From positions 3,160,501 to 3,224,500 of the forward strand of contig NZ_CP082362.1 in the NCBI RefSeq assembly GCF_020740535.1: 64,000 nt of DNA, written 5' to 3'. Shown here in pieces: positions 43,433-52,154 of this stretch; the stretch's first letter is position 1, and every line of letters starts with the position of its first letter. Under the pieces are notes generated by a model. The model saw only the letters and a list, made by a program, of their open reading frames with translations. It searched no databases and was not told the DNA's origin. Source of the DNA: Streptomyces profundus. Its GTDB lineage: Bacteria; Actinomycetota; Actinomycetes; Streptomycetales; Streptomycetaceae. The position numbers were made by a program, and so were the translations under genes.

Positions 43433-44500
43433 ATGCCAAGGCTATGCAAGCCGTCGGTGAGTGTGCCGGAATACACCATCACCATGGAAGAAACTCTGGA
43501 ATTTGCCGAAAGAGTACACGCCGGAAAGCCGCAGCTCCCGCTGGCACTTCGCCTGATCCAGAACACCGGGGTGAAGAAGCGACACCTCGTCCAGCCCATC
43601 GAGCAGACGCTCAGCCACCCGGGCTTCGAGGAGCGCAACCGGGTCTACGAGGTCGAGTCCAAGAACCGCTGCCCCCAGGTCATCGAAGAGGCCCTGGCCA
43701 ACGCCGAGGTGACCGCCAGGGACATCGACGCGATCATCTATGTGTCCTGCACCGGGTTCCTGATGCCGTCGCTGACGGCGTGGTTGATCAACGTCATGGG
43801 GTTCCGCTCCGACACCCGGCAGATCCCCATCGCCCAACTCGGCTGTGCCGCTGGCGGCGCGGCCATCAACCGGGCGCACGACTTCTGCCTGGCCTACCCC
43901 GGCAGCAACGTGCTGATCGTCTCCTGCGAACTGTGCTCGCTCTGCTACCAGCCCGAGGACGACGGGGTCGGTTCGCTGCTCTCCGACGGGCTGTTCGGTG
44001 ACGCGGTCGCCGCCGCCGTCGTACGCGGCCACGGGGGCACCGGCGTCGCGCTGGAGCGCAACGCCTCCTATCTGATCCCGAACACCGAGGACTGGATCTC
44101 CTACGCGGTGCGGTCCACCGGCTTCCACTTCCAGCTGGACCGCCGCGTGCCGGGGACGATGGAGCCCCTCGCCCCGGTGATGCGGGATCTGGCGACCGAC
44201 CACGGATGGGACGTCCGCAACCTCGACTTCTACATCGTGCACGCGGGCGGGCCACGCATCCTGGACGACCTGAGCAAGTTCCTCGACGTCGACCGGAAGA
44301 TGTTCCGGCACAGCTGGGCGACGCTGACCGAGTACGGGAACATCGCCAGCGCCGTCGTGCTCGACGCGCTCCGCAGGCTCTTCGACGAGGAGCCCCCGAT
44401 GGCGGGGGCCACCGGCGTGGTCGCCGGCTTCGGGCCCGGCATCACCGCCGAGATGGCGCTGGGCACCTGGGCCGTCGACGCGCCAGGCGAGGCCGGTTGA
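43433..44500 (+). CDS. rppA: Type III polyketide synthase, 1,3,6,8-tetrahydroxynaphthalene synthase (RppA type)
   Basis: The 355-residue protein has the Cys-His-Asn triad at C138 (AQLGCAAGGAA), H270 (FYIVHAGGPR) and N303 (EYGNIAS), exactly as in RppA. It condenses five malonyl-CoA into THN. It is the first gene of the meroterpenoid cluster and supplies the naphthalene core. No conventional ribosome site is obvious; AAAGAAAG lies ~17 nt upstream. Confidence 0.95.
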   Translation: MPRLCKPSVSVPEYTITMEETLEFAERVHAGKPQLPLALRLIQNTGVKKRHLVQPIEQTLSHPGFEERNRVYEVESKNRCPQVIEEALANAEVTARDIDAIIYVSCTGFLMPSLTAWLINVMGFRSDTRQIPIAQLGCAAGGAAINRAHDFCLAYPGSNVLIVSCELCSLCYQPEDDGVGSLLSDGLFGDAVAAAVVRGHGGTGVALERNASYLIPNTEDWISYAVRSTGFHFQLDRRVPGTMEPLAPVMRDLATDHGWDVRNLDFYIVHAGGPRILDDLSKFLDVDRKMFRHSWATLTEYGNIASAVVLDALRRLFDEEPPMAGATGVVAGFGPGITAEMALGTWAVDAPGEAG

Positions 44501-44594
44501 CCCCGCCGGGGTGGCGCCGCACCCCGGCCCCCACGCGCCGTCGCGGCGGCGCGTGCGCCCTCTCCCGAATCCAGCGACCAAGAAAGCGCATCAG

Positions 44595-45152
44595 ATGAGC
44601 GGCCTCATTCTTCCGCCAGGTCAGGGACGACGCCTGACGACACCGACCCAGGACGTCACCTTCAAGGCCACCGAGTCGGACGGCTCCGCGATATCCATAT
44701 TCGAGGTGGTCGTCCCGCCCGGGTTCGACGTGGGCGCGCACAGCCACCACCACGCGCAGGAGTTCTTCTACGTGCTCGAAGGCGAGTTGGACCTGCTGGC
44801 GTTCGAGCCGGTCAAGCGGACCGAGGAGGGCTGGCAGGACTGGGAGTCGGCCGACGGCGACCGGGTCGTCCACGCCGGCCCCGGCAGCAGCATGTTCGTG
44901 CCGTCGGGGACCCCGCACGCCTTCCGCAACTCCACGGACGAGCCGGCCCGGATGCTGTTCCAGAGCTTTCCCTCGCCCGACCACGAGCTGTACTTCGAGG
45001 AGATCACCAAGATCTTCGCCGCCGGCGCCGGTCTCGATCCGGAGGCCGTCGAGGAGCTGCGCATCCGCTACGACGTCAGCCAGATCACCCCGTTGCGCTA
45101 CGACCCGCCGGCGCAGGTGAGCGCCGGTACCGCCGCGAGGAACGGAGCGTAG
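44595..45152 (+). CDS. Cupin quinone-forming monooxygenase (MomA-like)
   Basis: The 185-residue cupin has metal-site motifs HSHHHAQEFFYVLEGE and PSGTPHAF. Its place between THN synthase and an aminotransferase matches MomA-type enzymes, which oxidise THN to the naphthoquinone flaviolin. Family knowledge supports the reaction; a generic cupin is the alternative. It lies three nt before the aminotransferase start. Confidence 0.82.
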   Translation: MSGLILPPGQGRRLTTPTQDVTFKATESDGSAISIFEVVVPPGFDVGAHSHHHAQEFFYVLEGELDLLAFEPVKRTEEGWQDWESADGDRVVHAGPGSSMFVPSGTPHAFRNSTDEPARMLFQSFPSPDHELYFEEITKIFAAGAGLDPEAVEELRIRYDVSQITPLRYDPPAQVSAGTAARNGA

Positions 45153-45154
45153 AG

Positions 45155-46306
45155 ATGACCACGACCCAGCCGATCCCGCTGGTGCACGCCAGCCTGGGCG
45201 ACGAGGAACTGGCCGCCGTGGCCGAGGTGTTCGCCTCCGGCTGGCCGGCCGGGCAGGGCCCGCAGGGCAAGGCCCTGGAGGCCGAGCTGGCCGAACGGTA
45301 CGGCGTCGGCGGCGCGGTCGCGACCAGCAACTGCGGCGTCGCGCTCCATCTGGCGCTGCTGGCGCTCGGCGTGGCGCCGGGCGACGAGGTGATCGTCGCC
45401 GACTACACCTTCCCCGCGCCGGCGCACGCGGTGCACTACGTCGGCGGCGTGCCGGTCTTCGCCGACGTGCGGGCCGACACCGGCACCGTCGACCCGCGGG
45501 CGGTGGCCGACCTGGTCGGCCCGCGCACGGTCGGGGTGATCGCGGTGGACACCGTCGGGCTGCCGGCCGACTACGCCGAACTGCGGGCGATCACCGAGCG
45601 CCACGGTCTCTTCCTCGTCGAGGACGCGGCCTGCTCGGTCGGCGCCACCTACCAGGGCGTGGAGGCCGGCGGTCTCGCGCCGGTCGCCTGTCTCTCCTTC
45701 CACGGCCGCAAGGGCGCGACCAGCGGCGAGGGGGGCGCGTTGCTCACCGCCGATCCGGCGCTCGCGGCGCACGCGCGGGTGCGGTCGTCCTTCGGCATCG
45801 GCAGCATCTTCGACCAGGCGAAGATCGTCGGCCTGCCGATCCCCGAGTTCACCGAGATCGGCTACAACTACAAGCTGTCGGATATCGCCGCCGCGATCCT
45901 GCGGGTGCAACTGCGGCGGATCGGCGAGCTGTTGGAGCGCCGCAGCGCGGTCGCCGCGCGCTATGGCGAGCTGCTCGGCGACGAGGAGCTCCTCACGCTG
46001 CCCCATGTGCCGGCGGACCGCACCCACGCCTGGCAGACCTACATGGTGACGCTGGACCCGCGCGTGGACCGGGCGGCGCTCGCCGCCGACCTGCGGGGCC
46101 AGGGCATCGGCTGCGGCCACGGCACCTGGGCGAGCCATCTCCAGCCCGTCTACGAGTCCAAGCAGCGGTGCCCGGTCTCCGCCGACCTCTTCGAGCGGAA
46201 CTTCGCCATACCGATGCACGCCGAGCTGAACATGGACCAGGTCGAACGGGTCGCGGACGCGCTCCGTGGCGCCCTCACCACCCACGCGCGCCCGCACCAG
46301 GGCTGA
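45155..46306 (+). CDS. DegT/DnrJ-type PLP aminotransferase (Fur3-like)
   Basis: The 383-residue enzyme has the PLP lysine K186 in SFHGRKGATSGEGG and the DegT motifs EDAACSVGA and NYKLSDI. In furaquinocin-type pathways a homologue transaminates flaviolin to 8-aminoflaviolin. The neighbouring THN synthase and cupin and the nitrite genes downstream support that role. The alternative is an amino-sugar aminotransferase, but no sugar genes are present. Confidence 0.85.
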   Translation: MTTTQPIPLVHASLGDEELAAVAEVFASGWPAGQGPQGKALEAELAERYGVGGAVATSNCGVALHLALLALGVAPGDEVIVADYTFPAPAHAVHYVGGVPVFADVRADTGTVDPRAVADLVGPRTVGVIAVDTVGLPADYAELRAITERHGLFLVEDAACSVGATYQGVEAGGLAPVACLSFHGRKGATSGEGGALLTADPALAAHARVRSSFGIGSIFDQAKIVGLPIPEFTEIGYNYKLSDIAAAILRVQLRRIGELLERRSAVAARYGELLGDEELLTLPHVPADRTHAWQTYMVTLDPRVDRAALAADLRGQGIGCGHGTWASHLQPVYESKQRCPVSADLFERNFAIPMHAELNMDQVERVADALRGALTTHARPHQG

Positions 46307-46316
46307 AAGGGGCAGC

Positions 46317-47315
46317 ATGACGAACAACCAGCCGACGCCCGAGGCGATTATGCGGCTCATCAACGGCTACTGGGCGACCGGCATCCTCGGCGCCGCGGCG
46401 ACCCACTCGCTCTTCACCCATCTCGACGGCGGCGCGGACACGGCCGACCGGCTGGCGTCCCTGGCGGGCATATCCGAGCGCGGGGCGCAGACCCTCCTGG
46501 ACGGGCTGGTCAGCCTGGGCCTGGTCGAGCTGAACGACGGCCGCTACGCCAACACCGCCGAGGCGTCGACGTTCCTGGTCGAGGGCCGGCCGGCCGACCT
46601 GAGCAGCTTCGCCAAGCTGAAGCTGACGCACATGGGCGGCATGGTGGACCTGCCCGAGGTGGTCAGGGCCGGCGGTCCGGTGCGGGACGCGGCGGTCGAG
46701 GTCGCCGACAACCCGCACTGGGCCGAGGTGGTGCCGGCCATCGCGGCGCAGTCGGTGCCGGTGGCGCGGATCGCCGCCGAGACCCTCGGGCTCGCCGAGG
46801 CCGGGGAGATCTCCATCCTCGACGTGGGCGGCGGCTCCGGCATCTACTCGGCGATCTGGCTGGGGCTCAACCCGGCCGCCCGCGCGACGCAACTCGACTG
46901 GGGCCCGATCAACGAGCTGGCCACGCGGCTGGTGGCCGAGCGCGGCGTGGGCGACCGATTCACCTGTGTGGACGGCGACTTCCACGCCACCGACTTCGGC
47001 ACCGACGCCTACGACGTGGCGGTCTACTCCCATATCGCGCACCAGGAGGGGCCGGAGGACAACGTGGCGATCCTCAGCCGGTTGCGGAGCGCCCTTCGGC
47101 CGGGGGGCACCCTGGTGCTCTGCGACTACGTCGTCGAGGACGACAGGAGCGGCCCGCCCTTCCCGTTGATCTTCGCCTCGGAGATGTTGCTCAAGAGCAA
47201 GCAGGGCGGCACCTGGCGGCGGGCGGACTACCACGCCTGGCTCACCAAGGCCGGTTTCGAGGACATCTCGTTCCAGTCCACCCCTTCGCCGGCCACCCTG
47301 GTCTTCGCCCGCTAG
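46317..47315 (+). CDS. SAM-dependent methyltransferase (plant-OMT-like fold)
   Basis: The 332-residue protein has an N-terminal dimerisation domain and a C-terminal Rossmann fold with ILDVGGGSGIYSAIW as the SAM motif. It would methylate a carbon or oxygen of the naphthoquinone. It starts 10 nt after the aminotransferase stop, with a GGGGCAG site. Which position is methylated is not shown. Confidence 0.85.
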   Translation: MTNNQPTPEAIMRLINGYWATGILGAAATHSLFTHLDGGADTADRLASLAGISERGAQTLLDGLVSLGLVELNDGRYANTAEASTFLVEGRPADLSSFAKLKLTHMGGMVDLPEVVRAGGPVRDAAVEVADNPHWAEVVPAIAAQSVPVARIAAETLGLAEAGEISILDVGGGSGIYSAIWLGLNPAARATQLDWGPINELATRLVAERGVGDRFTCVDGDFHATDFGTDAYDVAVYSHIAHQEGPEDNVAILSRLRSALRPGGTLVLCDYVVEDDRSGPPFPLIFASEMLLKSKQGGTWRRADYHAWLTKAGFEDISFQSTPSPATLVFAR

Positions 47316-47489
47316 GGCGCGTCGGCACGTCGGCGCGTCGGCGGGGGCCGCCCCGGGGCCGCGGTCGCACGTCGCGCCGGATCGGCACCGGCGAGCCGAT
47401 CCGGTTCGGCAACGCCCTGTTAACAACGCACCGCGCATGATCGGGTACGGCGCCCGCGACAGACGCTCAGGAAGACTTTTGGAGGATGC

Positions 47490-48431
47490 ATGTCCGAGAC
47501 CACCGAGTTGGCGGCCTACTACGCCGCCATCGAGGCATCCGCCCGGGTGCTCGACGTTCCCTGTTCGCGTGAGACGGTCTGGCCGATCCTGACCGCGTAC
47601 GAGCACGCCATCGCCGCCCAGCCGGTGATCGCCTTCCGGGTGGCCACCGGCAAGCGGCATGTGGGAGAGCTGGACTGCCGGTTCCTGATGCCTCCCGACG
47701 ATCTGGACAGCGCCTACTCCCTCGCCGTGGAGAGCGGCCTCGTCCCGGCGACCGACCATCCGGCGGGCTCGCTGCTCGCCGAGGTCCACGAGCGGTTCCC
47801 GCTGGACACCTCCGGTATCGACTTCGGGGTCGTCGGCGGATTCAAGAAGACCTGGTCGTTCTTCCCTCCCGACCGGCTCCAGAAGATATCGGACCTCGCC
47901 GCCCTCCCCTCCATGCCGCCCGGGCTGGGCGAGAACGCCGACTACTTCAGCAGGTTCGGCCTCGACGACCGGGTGAGCGTGGTCGGGATCGACTACCGGA
48001 ACCACACGATGAACGTCTACTTCGGCGAGCTGCCCGACGGCTGCCTGTCCCCGGAGAACATCCGGGCGATGCACCGGGACATCGAGCTGCCCGAGCCCAG
48101 CGAGCGGATGATCGCCCTCGGCGGGCAGTCGTTCGGGCTCTACGCCACCCTGCGCTGGGATGTGCCGAGGATCGAGCGGATCTCCTTCTCCGTGATGGCC
48201 CCCGATCCGAAGGATCTCCCGGTGCGGTTCGACGCGAAGATCGAGGAGTTGGTGAGGAATCCCCCGTATGGCGCGCCCGAGCGGAACGTGGTCTATGTCG
48301 CCATGTCAGCGACGGAGGGGGAGTATTACAAGCTCCAGTCCTACTACCGCTGGCAGTCCCAGATGACGGAGCTGATGCTGTTGGCCGAGGCGGAGCAGGA
48401 CGCCGCCCCCGAGGACGCCGGCGCGCGTTAG
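47490..48431 (+). CDS. ABBA-type aromatic prenyltransferase (NphB/Fur7-like)
   Basis: The 313-residue protein aligns by eye with the NphB/CloQ/Fnq26 family. It shows AVESGLVPATDHPAGSLLAE, GVVGGFKKTWSFFPPDR and FGLYATLRWDVPRIERISFS, with the Lys and Tyr residues that hold the diphosphate. These soluble enzymes attach geranyl or farnesyl groups to aromatic rings without an Asp-rich motif. A GGAGG site is present. It should join an isoprenoid to the THN-derived ring. Confidence 0.9.
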   Translation: MSETTELAAYYAAIEASARVLDVPCSRETVWPILTAYEHAIAAQPVIAFRVATGKRHVGELDCRFLMPPDDLDSAYSLAVESGLVPATDHPAGSLLAEVHERFPLDTSGIDFGVVGGFKKTWSFFPPDRLQKISDLAALPSMPPGLGENADYFSRFGLDDRVSVVGIDYRNHTMNVYFGELPDGCLSPENIRAMHRDIELPEPSERMIALGGQSFGLYATLRWDVPRIERISFSVMAPDPKDLPVRFDAKIEELVRNPPYGAPERNVVYVAMSATEGEYYKLQSYYRWQSQMTELMLLAEAEQDAAPEDAGAR

Positions 48432-48546
48432 CGATTGGGGGATTCCGAGCCGCTCCCCCGGGGGGCGGCGACCACAGACACGCAGGCGGTATTCATCTCC
48501 GGCCGGCCCGGTGCCGCCGGATCACGGGAGGCAGGTGAGCCCAACC

Positions 48547-49119
48547 ATGGTCGCAAGGGAATCGCAGCTGGTGGAGCTGGTCGGCGCGGACGGCGCGGCG
48601 GCGGGCTCCGCCACGGTCGCCGAGGCGCACAGCGCGCCCGGCCGGCTGCACCGCGCGTTCTCGGTGCTGCTGCTGGACGATCGGGGCCGCGTTCTGCTCC
48701 AGCAACGGGCCGCGGTGAAGACCCGGTTCGCGCTGCGGTGGGCCAACGCGTGCTGTGGTCATCCGGCGCCGGGGCAGAGCGTGCTGGAGGCGTCCGAGCA
48801 GCGGCTGTTCGAGGAGATCGGGGTGCGGGGCGTGCCGTTGCACGACACCGGCGTCTATCTCTATCGGGCGGAGGATCCGGAGACGGGCCGGGTCGAGCAC
48901 GAGTACGACCATGTGGTGGTCGGCCGGGTGCCGGTGGATCCGCGGCTGAGCCTGGATCCGGCCGAGGTGGCGGACATCCGCTGGGTGGCGCCCGATCGGC
49001 TGCGTCTCGAACTGGACGACAGGCCGCAGGAGTTCTCGCCCTGGCTGGCCGGGGTCCTCGGGGTGGCGACGGAGGCCGCCGGCCGCCTCCCGGAGGCGGC
49101 GGCCCTCGCCCACCCGTAG
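48547..49119 (+). CDS. idi: Isopentenyl-diphosphate isomerase, type I
   Basis: The 190-residue Nudix-fold enzyme has the catalytic Cys in WANACCGHP, the catalytic Glu in VEHEYDHVVVG and the family ring LLLDDRGRVLLQQRA. It converts IPP to DMAPP to feed prenylation. The start is uncertain: a GTG four codons upstream sits closer to GGGAGG. No other mevalonate or MEP genes are nearby, so precursors come from primary metabolism. Confidence 0.92.
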   Translation: MVARESQLVELVGADGAAAGSATVAEAHSAPGRLHRAFSVLLLDDRGRVLLQQRAAVKTRFALRWANACCGHPAPGQSVLEASEQRLFEEIGVRGVPLHDTGVYLYRAEDPETGRVEHEYDHVVVGRVPVDPRLSLDPAEVADIRWVAPDRLRLELDDRPQEFSPWLAGVLGVATEAAGRLPEAAALAHP

Positions 49120-49192
49120 GGCCCGGCCCTGGCGGCCCCGGAGGGTGCTCGGGGCCGCCAGGGCCGGGGGGTCCGTCAGGGCTGGGGGCCCG

Positions 49193-49822
49193 TCAGGCGG
49201 CGCGGCCGGCCTTGAGCGCCGCCGCGGTCTCGACGACGCGGCGAGCCTGGTGGTCGGCCGCCTTCAGGGCCACCTCGGAGGGCGGGCCCTCGCCGGCGAC
49301 ATGGGAAGTGCCGTAGGGGTTGCCCGACTTGAACTGGATGGGATCGGTATAGCCGGGCGGCACGATGATGCCGCCCCAGTGATAGAAGACATTGCTCAAC
49401 GCGAGAATGGTGGACTCCTGCCCGCCATGGGCGGTGTTGCTCGAAGTGAAGGCCGAGTACACCTTGTTGGCGAGCTTCCCGTGGAACCACAGGGGGCCGG
49501 TGCTGTCCAGGAACGCCTTCAGCTGGGCGGCCGGGTTCCCGAACCGGGTGGGGGTGCCGACCAGCACCGCGTCCGCCCAGTCCAGGTCGTCGTGGCCGAC
49601 GAGCTCGACATCGGCGGTGGCCTCCAGGTGCGGCCCCCAGGCCGGGTTGGCGGCGATCGCCTCCGGCGGCGCCGTCTCGGCGACCTTGCGCACGCGCACC
49701 GTCGCGCCCGCCTTCTCGGCGGCCTCGGCGGCGGCCCTGGCCAGCGTGTACACGGTGCCGGTCGCGCTGTAGTAGATGATGGAGAGGTTCACGGATGCCA
49801 CGAGCGTTCTTCCTGTCGTCAT
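49193..49822 (-). CDS. WrbA-type NAD(P)H:quinone oxidoreductase
   Basis: The 209-residue flavodoxin-like enzyme has the FMN loop YYSATGTVYTLAR and family motifs GTPTRFGNPAAQLKAFLD and NTAHGGQESTILAL. It performs two-electron quinone reduction. Placement in a naphthoquinone cluster suggests it reduces a pathway quinone or protects from the product. A GTG 12 codons later is an alternative start. It is transcribed with DoxX from the ECF41 divergent region. Confidence 0.88.
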   Translation of the reverse strand: MTTGRTLVASVNLSIIYYSATGTVYTLARAAAEAAEKAGATVRVRKVAETAPPEAIAANPAWGPHLEATADVELVGHDDLDWADAVLVGTPTRFGNPAAQLKAFLDSTGPLWFHGKLANKVYSAFTSSNTAHGGQESTILALSNVFYHWGGIIVPPGYTDPIQFKSGNPYGTSHVAGEGPPSEVALKAADHQARRVVETAAALKAGRAA

Positions 49823-49926
49823 ATGGGTTGTTTCCGGGGACGCGGGGCCATGGTCGTGCCGACCGCCCCGCGCGGCGCGGCTTCGGTCAGAGGTCCGGAA
49901 GGTCCGAGGGCCGGAGGGCCGGACCG

Positions 49927-50301
49927 TCAGAAGGAGTGGGGACCGAAGCGGCCCCACGCCACGAAGACGGCCGCGGCGAGCAGGATCGTGTTCAGCCCGA
50001 CGGACTGGAGCTCCTTGCGGCGCTGGTGGATGACGATGGCGCCGACCATCAGCAGCGCCACCCCGACGGCGGCCAGCGGCACGAAGACCGGCGCGATGTC
50101 GACGGCGGCCGGCAGGATGAGGCCGATCGCGGCCAGCACCTCGACGACGCCGATGGACCGGATGAACGTGTCGCTGACGTCCTCGACGAATCCATAGCCG
50201 GAGGCGGCCATCTTCTCTCTGGTCTGGGTCAGCTTCATCAGCCCACTGAACAGAAAGAGCGCGGCCAGCAGCGAAGCGACGATCCACAGAGCGACGTTCA
50301 T
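49927..50301 (-). CDS. DoxX-family membrane protein
   Basis: The 124-residue protein has four membrane segments and DoxX features (LFLFSGLMKL, GVVEVLAAIGLILP). DoxX proteins associate with redox and quinone stress. It is the first gene of the leftward pair driven from the ECF41 region. Confidence 0.85.
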   Translation of the reverse strand: MNVALWIVASLLAALFLFSGLMKLTQTREKMAASGYGFVEDVSDTFIRSIGVVEVLAAIGLILPAAVDIAPVFVPLAAVGVALLMVGAIVIHQRRKELQSVGLNTILLAAAVFVAWGRFGPHSF

Positions 50302-50412
50302 GACGGTTTCTCCTCGAACGGGTGGGGCGGCCTCACCGTCGAGGCCGCCTGCGGTGCCCCGGCCGCCCTGGGCGAGGGTGGCCGGGCCCGAGCGCGTTGG
50401 GCTCGAAGGTAC

Positions 50413-50439
50413 GACGAAGCGGTCGCTCGTAATGTGAGG
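50413..50439 (-). promoter_or_regulatory. Candidate ECF41-type promoter for doxX-wrbA
   Basis: Read on the minus strand, CCTCACA is followed after 16 nt by CGTC. This is close to the ECF41 consensus TGTCACA-N16-CGTC/A. It lies ~110 nt upstream of the DoxX start, next to the ECF41 gene itself. The -35 differs at two positions, so this is tentative. Confidence 0.45.
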
Positions 50440-50507
50440 TCGGGCGCCGGCCCGGGCCTGGGCCGCACGAGTAAGGGCGCACGGGACAAGGGGAGTTGGC
50501 CAGAGAG

Positions 50508-51440
50508 ATGAGCACGCAGTCGGAGCCGGTGGACGGCCGGCTCGATCCGGGCCTGAGCGCGGTCCTCAGCGAGCGCCGTCAACTGATCAACCTCGGCTAT
50601 CGGTTCCTCGGCTCGCTGGCCGACGCCGAGGATGTGGTGCAGGAGACCTACGCCCGCTGGTACGCGCTCTCCAGGGAGCAGCAGGAGGCCATCGCCTCCC
50701 CCGGCGGCTGGCTGACCAAGGTGGCGAGCCGGATCTGCCTCGATGTGCTCGGCTCGGCGCGGGCCAGACGGGAGCGCTATGTCGGGGAGTGGATCCCGGA
50801 GCCGCTGCCCGACCGCACGGAGTGGATCAACGGCCGCTCGGCCGGCGCCCCGGCCGACCCCGCCGATCGCGTCACCCTCGACGAGTCGGTGAACATGGCC
50901 TTTCTCGTCCTGCTGGAGTCGATGACCCCGGCGGAGCGGGTGGCGTTCATCCTGCACGACGTCTTCCACTACTCCTTCGCCGAGGTGGCGGAGATCGTCG
51001 GCCGCTCGCCGGCGGCCTGCCGGCAGTTGGCCTCGACGGGCCGCCGCCGGGTCAGGACGCTGCGCTCGTCGACCACGCCGACGGCCCAACGCGCCGACGT
51101 GGTGCGGAACTTCAAGCTGGCCTGGGAGGCCAGGGACATCGAGGCCCTGATCGCCGTCCTCGATCCGAGGGTGACGACGGTGGCCGACGGCGGCGGCCTG
51201 GTCAGCGCCGTGCTGCGCCCCGTCGAGGGCGGCGAGCCGGTCGCGCGGGTCTTCGTCGGCATCGCCGAGCGGGCGCCGGGCCTCACGCTTCTGGAGCGCA
51301 CCGTCAACGGCCAGCCGGGTCTTGTGGTCCGGTGGGCCGGGGCCACGGCGGCGGTGTTGGCGTTCGACGTGGCGGGCGACCGGATCAGACACGTCTGGGC
51401 CGTGCGCAACCCGGAGAAGCTCCGGCCCTGGACGAGTTGA
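50508..51440 (+). CDS. ECF41-group RNA polymerase sigma factor (SigJ-like)
   Basis: The 310-residue protein has sigma regions 2 and 4 (DAEDVVQETYARWYALS, YSFAEVAEIVGRSPAACRQL) and a C-terminal SnoaL-like regulatory domain. Variants of all three ECF41 linker and tail motifs are present: WIPEP, DGGGL and NPEKL. ECF41 factors regulate themselves through this domain and usually drive one neighbouring redox operon; here that is probably doxX-wrbA. Confidence 0.93.
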   Translation: MSTQSEPVDGRLDPGLSAVLSERRQLINLGYRFLGSLADAEDVVQETYARWYALSREQQEAIASPGGWLTKVASRICLDVLGSARARRERYVGEWIPEPLPDRTEWINGRSAGAPADPADRVTLDESVNMAFLVLLESMTPAERVAFILHDVFHYSFAEVAEIVGRSPAACRQLASTGRRRVRTLRSSTTPTAQRADVVRNFKLAWEARDIEALIAVLDPRVTTVADGGGLVSAVLRPVEGGEPVARVFVGIAERAPGLTLLERTVNGQPGLVVRWAGATAAVLAFDVAGDRIRHVWAVRNPEKLRPWTS

Positions 51441-51539
51441 GCGGCGCGTGGCGCGGCGCGCGACGCATGAGAACCGCCAAAAAAAACTACATCGCCTCCA
51501 AACTTGCCATCACCCCAATATTAGCCTAAGGTCGACAAC

Positions 51540-51911
51540 ATGAGCACACAACTCGCCATCGTGAAGCAGTACTTGGAAGGTGTCCTCAAGGCCGACAAGG
51601 AGCAGGTCCTCGCCCATGTGACCGACGATGTCGTGTGGGAGGTCGTCGGCCGCGTCAAGGTCCAGGGGAAGAAGGCCCTGGAGGGCGTCGTCAGCAACCC
51701 GGTCTTCGCCGGCCCCCCCACGCTCACCGTCGACCGCTGGATCGAGCACGGGGACACCGTCATAGCGAAGGGCGCCGGCAGCGCCGTTCTCGCGGCCGGC
51801 GGCCAGGTCGAGTTCTTCTTCTGCGACGTCTTCACCGTCACGGGCGGCGCGATCAGCCAGGTGGAGAGCTACAAGGTCAACCGCGAGGAGCCCGGCTCCA
51901 AGGGCCCGTGA
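51540..51911 (+). CDS. SnoaL-like (NTF2-fold) protein
   Basis: The 123-residue protein begins MSTQLAIVKQYLEGVLKADK and has the cone-shaped NTF2 fold pattern (VLAHVTDDVVWEVVG, VEFFFCDVFTVTGG). Members act as cyclases or isomerases in polyketide pathways or as small binding proteins. An AT-rich gap (51460-51539) precedes it and a hairpin follows, so it may be a single-gene transcript. Confidence 0.82.
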   Translation: MSTQLAIVKQYLEGVLKADKEQVLAHVTDDVVWEVVGRVKVQGKKALEGVVSNPVFAGPPTLTVDRWIEHGDTVIAKGAGSAVLAAGGQVEFFFCDVFTVTGGAISQVESYKVNREEPGSKGP

Positions 51912-51940
51912 CCGACGGCCCTTCCCAACCACCCCCGGCA

Positions 51941-51969
51941 GACCGCCGCTTCCCCGGGAGGCGGCGGTC
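51941..51969 (+). terminator. Hairpin terminator after the SnoaL-like gene
   Basis: Arms GACCGCCGC and GCGGCGGTC flank an 11-nt loop and are followed by TTGT. Confidence 0.7.
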
Positions 51970-52154
51970 TTGTCATGTCGGACCACACGCCCGACCCACA
52001 CCGCCCGCCCCGCACTACCCGACCCGCACCGCCGAACCACACCGCCCGACCCGCACCGGCCGACGACAGCTCGCCGCTCGACGCGCGCCCCCCGGCGCGG
52101 CGCGGGCCGGCGATGTCCGATCACCCATCGAACACCGCAAAGGAGACACACTCG

